Origin: Nocardiopsis sp. FR4
Lineage (GTDB): Bacteria > Actinomycetota > Actinomycetes > Streptosporangiales > Streptosporangiaceae
Assembly (NCBI RefSeq): GCF_009830945.1
Contig: NZ_VWVV01000034.1
Coordinates: 16,581-80,580, forward strand
Direction of reading: 5' to 3'
DNA length: 64,000 bases
Shown in pieces: positions 8,628-15,522 of the stretch. Position numbers and translations under genes: made by a program. The notes beneath the pieces are model-generated. The model was not told where the DNA came from. It made no database searches and saw only the letters and a program-made list of their open reading frames with translations. Numbering within the stretch: position 1 is the stretch's first letter; each line of letters starts with the position of its first letter.

Positions 8628-9302
8628 TCACGGCGAGGCGGGGTCGGAGAGAGCCCTCTCCAGGCCGTCGAGGATCAGGTCCAGGCCGAGTTCGAACTCG
8701 TCGGCGTAGGCGTAGCCCGGGCGCAGGGCGTGGTCGACCATCATCTCGGTGAGGTGGGGGTACTGGTCGGCCGGGAAGCTCCGGCGGAGCGCGTCCGCCA
8801 CGTCCTCCAGTTCCTCGGACGTCTGGAACGGCAGGCTCGACTCCTGGAGGACGAACCCGTAGACGTAGCTGTCCAGGGTCGAGAACGCCTGGGCCGCCAT
8901 CGCGATGGAGAAACCCGCCCGCCGCAGGCACCCGATCACCCGGTCGTGGTGGCGCAGCGTGGCCGGACCGGCGTTGCGCCGCGAGTCCATCAGCCCCAGC
9001 GCCCAGGTGTGCCGCGAGAGCGCCGCGCGGGCCGAGAACGCGCGCACGCGCATGGCGCCGCGCCAGTCGGCCGCCTCGTCCGGCAGTTCGATCTCGCGAA
9101 AGACCAGGTCGACGATCCCGTCCAGGATCTCGTCCTTGTTGGCCACGTGGTGGTACAGCGACATCGCCTCCACCCCCAGGTGCTCGGCCACCTTGCGCAT
9201 GCTCACCGAGGCCACGCCGCGCTCGTCGGCCACACTCACGGCCGCCTGGAGGACGCGCTCCCGGCTCAGCGAGGGGCGCTGCCGTTCTGGGGTTGGTGCC
9301 AC
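8628..9302 (-). CDS. TetR-family transcriptional regulator
   Basis: A 224-residue one-domain regulator with an N-terminal TetR HTH: SRERVLQAAVSVADERG then VSMRKVAEHLGVEAMSLYHH, residues about 13-55. The C-terminal ligand-binding region resembles TetR_C_1 proteins. It starts with GTG at 9302. It is transcribed divergently from the NAD(P)-binding protein gene, and two palindromes in the intergenic region (9352-9367, 9384-9401) are almost certainly its operators. That implies repression of the 9431-10881 operon and perhaps autoregulation. The ligand is not predictable. Confidence 0.88.
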   Translation of the reverse strand: MAPTPERQRPSLSRERVLQAAVSVADERGVASVSMRKVAEHLGVEAMSLYHHVANKDEILDGIVDLVFREIELPDEAADWRGAMRVRAFSARAALSRHTWALGLMDSRRNAGPATLRHHDRVIGCLRRAGFSIAMAAQAFSTLDSYVYGFVLQESSLPFQTSEELEDVADALRRSFPADQYPHLTEMMVDHALRPGYAYADEFELGLDLILDGLERALSDPASP

Positions 9303-9344
9303 GTGAACGCTCCGGAAACTACGTCGGTGCTCCGCCGCCTCTCC

Positions 9345-9373
9345 TTGACGGCCTTACATCCGTAAGGTTAGCC
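9345..9373 (+). promoter_or_regulatory. Promoter of the NAD(P)-binding/DUF4386 operon with embedded operator
   Basis: TTGACG at 9345-9350 is a good -35. A weaker -10 (TTAGCC, 9368-9373) lies 17 bp downstream. The upstream palindrome occupies the spacer, so a bound TetR protein would block RNA polymerase. Confidence 0.45.
9352..9367. promoter_or_regulatory. TetR operator 1
   Basis: CCTTAC-ATCC-GTAAGG, perfect 6-bp arms around 4 bp, lying between the TetR gene and its divergent neighbour. Confidence 0.7.
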
Positions 9374-9383
9374 TCCATGTGCA

Positions 9384-9401
9384 GCCTTACAAGTGTAAGG
9401 C
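9384..9401. promoter_or_regulatory. TetR operator 2
   Basis: GCCTTAC-AAGT-GTAAGGC, perfect 7-bp arms sharing the CCTTAC/GTAAGG core of operator 1. Centres are 33 bp apart, about three helical turns, so two dimers would sit on the same face of the DNA. Confidence 0.7.
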
Positions 9402-9430
9402 GGCGACTCGCGGTGGAAAGGGGACGGACT

Positions 9431-10168
9431 ATGGACACGGGGCAGGGAAGAGAGGGAGGCGGGCGCCGGTTGCGGGTCTGTGTCGTCGGGGCCTCCGGCA
9501 AGCTGGGCCGGTACATGGTCCAGCACGCCCTGGACCGCGACTACGAGGTCGTGGGCGTGTGCCGGGAGAAGAGCGTGGCGAAGCTGGCCGACTTCGGCGA
9601 CCGCATCACCGTGGTCCCAGGCCAGACGGACGACCGCGAGGTCATCGGGCGCGCGGTCGCCGGATGCGACGCGGTGCTCACCGTCCTGGTCCCGTGGGGC
9701 GTGCGCGGCTACTCCTCCGGAACGGCCCAGGCGGTAATGGACCTGGCGCCCGAGGGGGCGCGGCTGGTGTTCTCCTGCGGCTGGCACATCACCCGCGACG
9801 GCAAGGACGTGTACTCGCGTTGGTTCCTCGCGTCCGGCAGAGCGCTGACCGTGCTGCTGCGGCTGGTCCGCGTCGCCGACGTCGACGACCAGGTGGAGGC
9901 GTGCCGCCGGATCTTCGAGAGCCGCACGCGGTGGACGGTCGTGCGTGGCAGCGACCTGGAGGAGGGGGAGAGCCAGGGCCTGCCCGTGTGGAGCAGGCAC
10001 GTCGGCGCCCCGGTGCTGGCCAGCAACATCACCCGGCGCACCGACTTCGCGCTGTTCATGGTGGAGGCGATCACCGACGACACGCTGGTCCATGAGGCCC
10101 CGGCGATCGTCGGCCGAGACACGCCCTCGGCGCTCGCGCACGCCCAGCGGCGGGAGGACGCCTCATGA
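9431..10168 (+). CDS. NAD(P)-binding NmrA/SDR-like protein
   Basis: A 245-residue Rossmann protein with the atypical-SDR nucleotide motif VVGASGKLGRYM at about residues 20-31, then a CDAVLTVLVPWG segment typical of NmrA-like or quinone-reductase-like NAD(P)H-binding proteins. No canonical YxxxK catalytic pair is obvious, so it may be a sensor or an atypical reductase. I chose ATG 9431 because AAAGGGGA precedes it and because the promoter and operators lie upstream. Its stop overlaps the next start (ATGA), so the two genes are translationally coupled. Likely repressed by the divergent TetR regulator. Confidence 0.8.
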   Translation: MDTGQGREGGGRRLRVCVVGASGKLGRYMVQHALDRDYEVVGVCREKSVAKLADFGDRITVVPGQTDDREVIGRAVAGCDAVLTVLVPWGVRGYSSGTAQAVMDLAPEGARLVFSCGWHITRDGKDVYSRWFLASGRALTVLLRLVRVADVDDQVEACRRIFESRTRWTVVRGSDLEEGESQGLPVWSRHVGAPVLASNITRRTDFALFMVEAITDDTLVHEAPAIVGRDTPSALAHAQRREDAS

Positions 10169-10881
10169 CGGTGTCAGCCCCGGACACCGCGGCCCCGCGC
10201 CTGGCCCGCGCCACCGGCGCCCTGCTGCTGGTGATGGCCGTGAGCGCCCTGTGCGCCGAGGCGATCCGCTCCAGCCTGGTGGTCCCGGGCGACGCGCTCG
10301 CCACCGCCGAGCGGATCCAGGCCTCGCCGGAGCTGTTCCGGTTCGGCTTCCTCGGCTACCTCCTCGCCTTCCTGTGCGACGTGCCGGTCGCGGTGCTCCT
10401 CTACGTGCTGCTGCGGCCGGTGAACCGAACCTGGGCCCTGCTGGCCGCGAGCTTCCGGCTGGTCTACACCGCCGTGGTCAGCGCCTTCCTACTGCACTAC
10501 GCGCAGGCCGCCCTCCTGCTGGAGGGGGAGGACCACCTGTCGGCGCTCGGGCCCGACCAGGCGCACGCCCTCGTCTCGTTCCACCTCGACGTGTTCTCCC
10601 TCGGCTTCGGCGCGGCGCTGGTGTTCTTCGGCGTCCACCTCGTGCTGCTGGGCCCGCTGCTGCGGCGTTCGGGTCTGGTCCCCGCGCTCCTGGGCGTGCT
10701 GGTGGGCCTGGGCGGTCTGGCCTACGTGCTGGACGGCGTGCTGCTCTTCGCCTGGCCCGTGCTCCAGGCGAACGCGTCCCCCGTGCTCGCGATGTTGGGA
10801 TTCTCCGAACTGCTCCTGGCCCTGTGGCTGGTGGTCCGGGGGGTGCGGCCGGTCCCGGCGGAGACCGCGCGCTCGGCCTGA
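10165..10881 (+). CDS. DUF4386 membrane protein
   Basis: A 238-residue integral membrane protein with about six hydrophobic helices (for example GALLLVMAVSALCAEAIRSS, FGFLGYLLAFLCDVPVAVLL, FGAALVFFGVHLVLLGPLL). This fits the DUF4386 family of uncharacterised membrane proteins. ATG overlaps the previous stop by 4 nt, making a two-gene operon with the NAD(P)-binding protein. This pairing under a TetR regulator suggests a small stress- or ligand-induced module; the actual function is unknown. Confidence 0.8.
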   Translation: MTVSAPDTAAPRLARATGALLLVMAVSALCAEAIRSSLVVPGDALATAERIQASPELFRFGFLGYLLAFLCDVPVAVLLYVLLRPVNRTWALLAASFRLVYTAVVSAFLLHYAQAALLLEGEDHLSALGPDQAHALVSFHLDVFSLGFGAALVFFGVHLVLLGPLLRRSGLVPALLGVLVGLGGLAYVLDGVLLFAWPVLQANASPVLAMLGFSELLLALWLVVRGVRPVPAETARSA

Positions 10882-10891
10882 GGCCGCTGAT

Positions 10892-10918
10892 GCTACCGGC
10901 GGGTAACCCGCCGGTAGC
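10892..10918 (+). terminator. Hairpin terminator of the TetR-regulated operon
   Basis: GCTACCGGCGGG (10892-10903) and CCCGCCGGTAGC (10907-10918) form a perfect 12-bp stem with a 3-nt loop, 10 nt after the DUF4386 stop. Confidence 0.7.
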
Positions 10919-10953
10919 GGAAAACCTGACACATGCTAGCTTTTCAGGCTCCG

Positions 10954-10981
10954 GGGCCCTTGTGAACGCTCACAAGGGCCC
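10954..10981. terminator. Second hairpin, in the leader of the beta-helix gene
   Basis: GGGCCCTTGTGA (10954-10965) pairs perfectly with TCACAAGGGCCC (10970-10981). It stands 48 nt before the beta-helix start codon. It may back up the upstream terminator or, if the promoter is upstream of it, act as a leader structure. Confidence 0.5.
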
Positions 10982-11029
10982 GCGTCCGTCCCCGGGGCCC
11001 CGTCCCGGGGTTGCCCCGAAGGAGTGAGC

Positions 11030-12283
11030 GTGAGTTCCGCAGAGCATGACACCGGCCGGGATCCGGCGAGGGCGCGTCGGCGTTCGCGCTACGCCCTGGT
11101 GGCCGCGTCGCTCGCCGCCGCGTTGGGCCTGGGTACGGCCGCCGGCGCGCAGCTGTCGGGGCAGGTGGACTCCTCCGACATCCAGCGCGAGGAGGGCCTC
11201 CTGGTCATCGACCCCGAGGCCGCGGCGGACGCCTGCGGTGAGGGCGACTTCCACGCCGAGGCCGTCAAGGACGGCTCCACCTGGACCTCGCGCAACGGGG
11301 AGGACGTCCTCTACGAGGGTGCTGACATGCTCGCCGCGATGCGCGCGGCGGTCGACAGCCTCTCCCCGGGCCGCACCGCCCAGGAGCGCGTGGTCGTTCG
11401 CGGGTCCGGCTCCATGGCCGCCGACACCTCCCTGGACCTGCCCAGCCACACCTCGCTGGAGGTGTGCGGGACGATCGACGTGACGGGCGGCTCCCCCAGC
11501 GCCCACGCCCCCGTGCGCATCCGGCACGCCACCAACGTCTCCGTGCCCCACCTGTCGGTGACGGGCACCCCCTACTTCGGCGTCTACGTGCGTACCTCGC
11601 AGAACGTGCACCTCGGCCAGATCGACCTGCGCCTGTCCGGCGGTCTGGGCATGCGCATCGACAGCCGCGACGACGACTCCGTGCGCGGGGCGCGCGACAT
11701 CAGCATCGACGACGTGTACGTGTCCGGCACCAGCGGCCACGGTGTGGAGACCTACGGCGTGGACGGGCTGACCATCGGCACCGTCACCGCCCGCGACACC
11801 GGTAACGCCGGTCTGCTGCTCAACGACACCGTCAACGCCACGGTCGACCTGGTGGACGCCGAGGGGGCGGGTACGGGGACCGGGTACGCCGCCTTCCGCA
11901 TGGCCAACCGCAACGGCCGCGTCGGCAGCGGCTACCCGACCAACATCCGGGTGGGCGAGGTCCGCGCCCGCGGCGGCGGCCGGGGGATCTTCTGCGTCTC
12001 CGAGAGCGGCGGCGCGGTGATCGAGCGGGTGGACATCGCCGAGACCGGCAACAACGCCGTACTGGTGGAGAACTGCCACAACGTCACCATCGGCGAGGAG
12101 GGCGGCACGATCACGGGTCCCGGCGACGTCCGTGTCGCCGCCCGCGACGAGTTCGCCAACACCTCGGGTGTCACGTTCGAGAACCTCACCCTGACCGACA
12201 CGGCGCTCAACGAGAACCCGTGCGCCGTGGACACCGTCGTCCGCGAGATCACCTGGAACAACAGCCAGGACAACTCCTGCTGA
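11030..12283 (+). CDS. Secreted right-handed beta-helix protein, lectin-less paralogue
   Basis: 417 residues. An Arg-rich N-terminus precedes a hydrophobic signal/anchor (RYALVAASLAAALGLGTAAG). The rest is a right-handed parallel beta-helix with recurring short strands such as VRIRHATNVSVPHLSV, GVYVRTSQNVHL and GVETYGVDGLTIGTVTA. The fold is that of pectate lyases and other polysaccharide-active proteins, but I cannot assign a catalytic residue set or substrate. Four Cys are present, two of them near the C-terminus (NPCAVDT, DNSC). GTG 11030 is preferred over GTG 11024 because AAGGAG ends 5 nt before it. It is a close paralogue of the next gene from residue about 65 onward. Confidence 0.75.
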   Translation: MSSAEHDTGRDPARARRRSRYALVAASLAAALGLGTAAGAQLSGQVDSSDIQREEGLLVIDPEAAADACGEGDFHAEAVKDGSTWTSRNGEDVLYEGADMLAAMRAAVDSLSPGRTAQERVVVRGSGSMAADTSLDLPSHTSLEVCGTIDVTGGSPSAHAPVRIRHATNVSVPHLSVTGTPYFGVYVRTSQNVHLGQIDLRLSGGLGMRIDSRDDDSVRGARDISIDDVYVSGTSGHGVETYGVDGLTIGTVTARDTGNAGLLLNDTVNATVDLVDAEGAGTGTGYAAFRMANRNGRVGSGYPTNIRVGEVRARGGGRGIFCVSESGGAVIERVDIAETGNNAVLVENCHNVTIGEEGGTITGPGDVRVAARDEFANTSGVTFENLTLTDTALNENPCAVDTVVREITWNNSQDNSC

Positions 12284-12339
12284 CGCCTTCCGGGCTGCCC
12301 GGTTTCGGGCACGCCGTCGGGGAAAACGGTTTTCCAGTT

Positions 12340-12366
12340 CCGGCCCTCCGCGCGGGGGAGGGCCGG
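12340..12366 (+). terminator. Hairpin terminator after first beta-helix gene
   Basis: CCGGCCCTCC (12340-12349) pairs with GGAGGGCCGG (12357-12366), a perfect 10-bp stem 57 nt after the stop. Confidence 0.6.
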
Positions 12367-12488
12367 GCCGTTCACCGCACGGTCGCTGAGGAGGCGCGGA
12401 GCCCGAGTGCGGTTCACCTGCGCGGACGACGGGAGGGAGGTTCCACCGGCACCCGGTACCTTTCCGTCCGTAGTCGCACGGCTACCGT

Positions 12489-12500
12489 AAAAACGTTTTT
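12489..12500. promoter_or_regulatory. AAAAACGTTTTT palindrome upstream of lectin/beta-helix gene
   Basis: A perfect 12-bp palindrome with the central ACGT seen in many LacI-family operators, in an AT-rich promoter-like patch. The regulator is unknown. Confidence 0.35.
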
Positions 12501-12520
12501 TGTGTTAACTTCCGGTGGCA

Positions 12521-12534
12521 TGGGAGCGCTCCCT
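12521..12534. promoter_or_regulatory. CebR-like operator
   Basis: TGGGAGCGCTCCCT matches the Streptomyces CebR box TGGGAGCGCTCCCA in 13 of 14 positions. CebR is the LacI-family repressor of cello-oligosaccharide utilisation. The site is 55 nt upstream of the RICIN/beta-helix start, a sensible position for repression, and suggests induction by cellulose breakdown products. Confidence 0.65.
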
Positions 12535-12588
12535 AACCCCCCGTCCTTCCGGACACCGCTGTCCGGAAATCGCACATGAGGAGCAGCA

Positions 12589-14247
12589 GTGCCCATCAAC
12601 CCCCCGGACGGCACGGCCACGGCCGCGCCGCGACCCCGCCGCGCCCGGCCCCTCGGCCTGAGGCGCCTCCTGTACGCCGCGCTGACCGTGGTCCTGTGCA
12701 CGGGCGGCCTGTCCGCCGCCGCGGTGACCTCCGCGCGGGCCGCCGACATCGACACCGGCGCCTACTACGTCCTGCGCAACCAGCACAGCGGCCTGGTCGC
12801 CGACGTGGAGAACGCCTCCACCGCCGACGGCGCCCAGCTCATCCAGTGGAACCGCAGTGACGGCGCCTGGCAGCAGTTCCGCTTCGTCCCCGCCGGGGAC
12901 GGCTACTACCGCATCGTCAACCGCAACAGCGGCAAGGCCATCGACGTGTGGGAGCACTCCACCGCCAACGGCGCCGAGATCCGCCAGTACACCGACCACG
13001 GCTCGGCCAACCAGCAGTGGAGCCCCGTCGACACCGGCTCGGGCGTCCAGTTGATCAACCGCAACAGCGGCAAGGCCCTGGAGGTGTGGGAGTGGAACTC
13101 CGCCGCGGGCGGACGCCTGTCCCAGTACGACTCCCTGGGCGGCGCCAACCAGGTCTGGGACCTGGTCCGCGTGGACGGCGGCGACTCCTCCGACGAGTGC
13201 GGCGGCGGCTCCTACCACGCCGAGGCCGTCCAGAACGGCGGAACCTGGACCGCGCGCAACGGCAACAGCACCGTCTACACCGGCGGTGACATGCTCGCCG
13301 CCATGCGCGCGGCCGTGAACAGCCTGTCCCCGGGCCGCACCGCCCAGGAGCGCGTGGTCGTTCGCGGCTCCGGATCGATGCCGGGCAACGCCTCCCTGGA
13401 CCTGCCCAGCCACACCTCGCTGGAGGTGTGCGGCACCATCAACGTCACCGGATCCGCGAGCGGGAGCAACGCCCCCGTGCGCATCCGGCACGCCACCAAC
13501 GTCTCCGTGCCCCACCTGCGCGTCACCGGGGCGCCCTACTTCGGCGTCTACGTGCGTACCTCGCAGAACGTCCACTTCGGCCAGATCGACCTGCGCCTGT
13601 CCGGCGGCCTGGGCATGCGCATCGACAGCCGCGACAACGACGCCGTCCGCGAGGCCCGCAACATCAGCATCGACGACGTGTACGTGTCCGGCACCAGCAA
13701 CCACGGTGTGGAGACCTACGGCGTGGACGGGCTGACCATCGGCACCGTCACCGCCCGCGACACCGGCTACTCCGGCCTGCTGCTCAACGACACCGTCAAC
13801 GCCACGGTGGGCCGGGTGGACGCCGAGGGCGCCGGAACCGGAACCGGGTACGCCGCCTTCCGCATGGCCAACCGCAACGGCCGCGTCGGCAGCGGCTACC
13901 CGACCAACATCCGGGTCGGCGAGGTGCGGGCCCGGGGCGGCGGCCGGGGGATCTTCTGCGTCTCCGAGAGCGGCGGCGCGGTGATCGAGCGGGTGGACAT
14001 CGCCCAGACCGGCAACAACGCCGTACTGATCGAGAACTGCCACAACGTCACCATCGCCCAGCAGGGCGGCACGATCGCGGGTCCCGGCGACGTCCGCATC
14101 GCCGCCCGCAGCGAGTTCGCCAACACCTCGGGCATCACGTTCCAGAACCTGACCCTGGTCAACACCGCGCTCACCGAGAACCCGTGCGCGGTCAACACCG
14201 TGGTCCGCAACGTGACCTTCCAGAACAGCCGCGACAACACCTGCTGA
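12589..14247 (+). CDS. Secreted RICIN-lectin + right-handed beta-helix protein
   Basis: 552 residues. The signal peptide (LLYAALTVVLCTGGLSAAAV, then TSARA) is followed at residues about 57-190 by a ricin-type beta-trefoil (CBM13-like) lectin with repeats YRIVNRNSGKAIDVWEHS and VQLINRNSGKALEVWEWN and Q-W motifs (NQQW, NQVW). A Gly/Ser/Asp linker at about 195-205 leads into a beta-helix domain almost identical to that of the upstream gene. The lectin probably anchors it to a plant or fungal polysaccharide. A CebR-like operator upstream supports a role in biomass degradation. Enzymatic activity is not proven by the sequence. The start is the GTG at 12589, with an AGGAGCAG Shine-Dalgarno. Confidence 0.82.
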   Translation: MPINPPDGTATAAPRPRRARPLGLRRLLYAALTVVLCTGGLSAAAVTSARAADIDTGAYYVLRNQHSGLVADVENASTADGAQLIQWNRSDGAWQQFRFVPAGDGYYRIVNRNSGKAIDVWEHSTANGAEIRQYTDHGSANQQWSPVDTGSGVQLINRNSGKALEVWEWNSAAGGRLSQYDSLGGANQVWDLVRVDGGDSSDECGGGSYHAEAVQNGGTWTARNGNSTVYTGGDMLAAMRAAVNSLSPGRTAQERVVVRGSGSMPGNASLDLPSHTSLEVCGTINVTGSASGSNAPVRIRHATNVSVPHLRVTGAPYFGVYVRTSQNVHFGQIDLRLSGGLGMRIDSRDNDAVREARNISIDDVYVSGTSNHGVETYGVDGLTIGTVTARDTGYSGLLLNDTVNATVGRVDAEGAGTGTGYAAFRMANRNGRVGSGYPTNIRVGEVRARGGGRGIFCVSESGGAVIERVDIAQTGNNAVLIENCHNVTIAQQGGTIAGPGDVRIAARSEFANTSGITFQNLTLVNTALTENPCAVNTVVRNVTFQNSRDNTC

Positions 14248-14262
14248 CCCCGCCCCCGACCC

Positions 14263-14290
14263 GGGGCCCGGCACCCCTCGGCCGGGCCCC
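14263..14290 (+). terminator. Hairpin terminator after RICIN/beta-helix gene
   Basis: GGGGCCCGGC (14263-14272) pairs with GCCGGGCCCC (14281-14290), a perfect 10-bp stem with 8-nt loop, 16 nt after the stop. Confidence 0.65.
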
Positions 14291-14469
14291 GGCCCCTCGG
14301 GGCGCAAGTCCGTCACCGCGGGCTTCCGGATAATGACCGAAAGTGTTCGCGTTCGCGGCGTGGTCTCCACGCGAGGCCAACGCCGAGCAAGGCCCGCCCC
14401 AACGGGCGCACCCCGGCGGAAAAACCCCGTCAACACTCGCCCACGGCCGGTTAGCGCCTGCCCTGAGCC

Positions 14470-14496
14470 GTTGTCCTCCCAGTTCATGGCGGGTAG
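14470..14496 (+). promoter_or_regulatory. Candidate stress-sigma promoter
   Basis: GTTGTC (14470-14475), 15-bp spacer, GGGTAG (14491-14496) resembles the GTTT/GGGTA layout of SigB/SigF-type promoters, with one mismatch in the -35. It lies 68 nt upstream of a PRC-barrel gene of a type often found in stress regulons. Confidence 0.3.
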
Positions 14497-14563
14497 GCCA
14501 GTGGGCGGACAGCGCTGGGGCGCTCGGGCGCCCCCTACGCACCCAAGCACCAAGGGGGAGACC

Positions 14564-14944
14564 GTGGCACGTGAACGCACACCCGCGGACCTGATCGGAC
14601 ACCACGTCCTGGACCGGGACGGCAACAACGTCGGCAAGATCAACCAGGTCTACCTGGACGACAACACGGACCAGCCGAGCTGGGTCTCGGTGAACACCGG
14701 CCTCTTCGGCAGGCACGAGACCCTCGTCCCGCTCCAGGGCTCCCAGCCCGCGGAGGAGGACATCCGCATCCCCTATGACAAGGACACCGTCAAGGACGCG
14801 CCGCACATCGACGCGGACCGGCACATCTCCCCCGAGGAGGAGCAGACCGTCCGCGAGTACTACGCCCGGCACGGGGCCCCATGGCCCAGGGGGCCGTTCC
14901 CGGTCAGGGCCCGGGCCCGCAGACCACCGGGCGCCCCGACATGA
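14564..14944 (+). CDS. PRC-barrel domain protein, likely N-terminal half of a split PRC/DUF2382 gene
   Basis: GTG 14564 with GGGGGAG upstream. Residues about 8-90 are a PRC barrel (LIGHHVLDRDGNNVGKINQV, WVSVNTGLFGRHETLVPLQG, DIRIPYDKDTVKDAPHID), followed by SPEEEQTVREYYARHG. In many actinobacteria this runs straight into a DUF2382 domain as one protein. Here the DUF2382 segment is in the next frame and the tail after about residue 105 (PWPRGPFPVRARARRPP) looks like out-of-frame translation. A single missing base near 14880 would join them. Membership in stress regulons is typical of this family. Confidence 0.7.
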   Translation: MARERTPADLIGHHVLDRDGNNVGKINQVYLDDNTDQPSWVSVNTGLFGRHETLVPLQGSQPAEEDIRIPYDKDTVKDAPHIDADRHISPEEEQTVREYYARHGAPWPRGPFPVRARARRPPGAPT

Positions 14945-15345
14945 CCAGTGACGACGACCTGGCCGACGAGGCGGCGGTGACGCGCTCGGAGGAGCGCGTG
15001 GACATCGGCGTGGAACGGCGCGAGGCGGGCCGGGCCCGGCTGCACAAGTACGTCGAGTCCGAGCAGTTCGACGAGTCGGTCCCGCTGCACCACGACGAGC
15101 TCCAGGTGGAGCGCCGCCGCATCGAGGACCCCGACGCGGTGCGCGACACCGGGGAGATGGGCGAGGAGGAGGAGACCTTCACGCTCTACGAGGAGCGGCC
15201 GGTGGTCTCCAAGGAGCAGGTCCCCGTGGAGGAGGTGCACGTGCGCAAGCGCGACGTCACCCGCGAGGAGCACGTCCAGGGTGAGCGCCGCCGCGAGCGG
15301 ATCGAGCTGGAGGACGACGAGGGCGACCCGCCCCGGAGCGTCTGA
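14881..15345 (+). CDS. DUF2382 (YsnF/AvaK-type) domain protein, likely C-terminal half of the split gene
   Basis: The frame opens at ATG 14881 but has no clear ribosome-binding site, as expected if it was originally fused to the PRC barrel upstream. The DUF2382 domain is highly charged: LHKYVESEQFDESVPLHHDE, TLYEERPVVSKEQVPVEE, then HVRKRDVTREEHVQGERRRE. It spans residues about 35-145 of 154. DUF2382 is a stress-associated domain of unknown mechanism. An alternative start is ATG 14941, also without a good SD. Two strong hairpins follow the stop. Confidence 0.7.
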   Translation: MAQGAVPGQGPGPQTTGRPDMTSDDDLADEAAVTRSEERVDIGVERREAGRARLHKYVESEQFDESVPLHHDELQVERRRIEDPDAVRDTGEMGEEEETFTLYEERPVVSKEQVPVEEVHVRKRDVTREEHVQGERRRERIELEDDEGDPPRSV

Positions 15346-15354
15346 CACCCGGCG

Positions 15355-15418
15355 CCGGACCGCTCCCGAGCGGTCCGGCGGGGTCCGCCCGCGCCGGTCG
15401 GCGCGGGCGGACCCCGCC
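15355..15418 (+). terminator. Double hairpin terminator
   Basis: CCGGACCGCT/AGCGGTCCGG (15355-15364/15369-15378), then a very long second stem of 19 bp (15377-15395 with 15400-15418). They overlap by 2 nt, so they may be alternatives. Confidence 0.7.
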
Positions 15419-15522
15419 GGTGGAGCACCCCGCCCGCGCGGACGGGGTGTCCTTCCAGGGCAGGGCCGCGCGCGGCGCTTAGGGTCGCACTGCCGGTCAC
15501 CGAAACAGAGGGGAAGGCGCAC

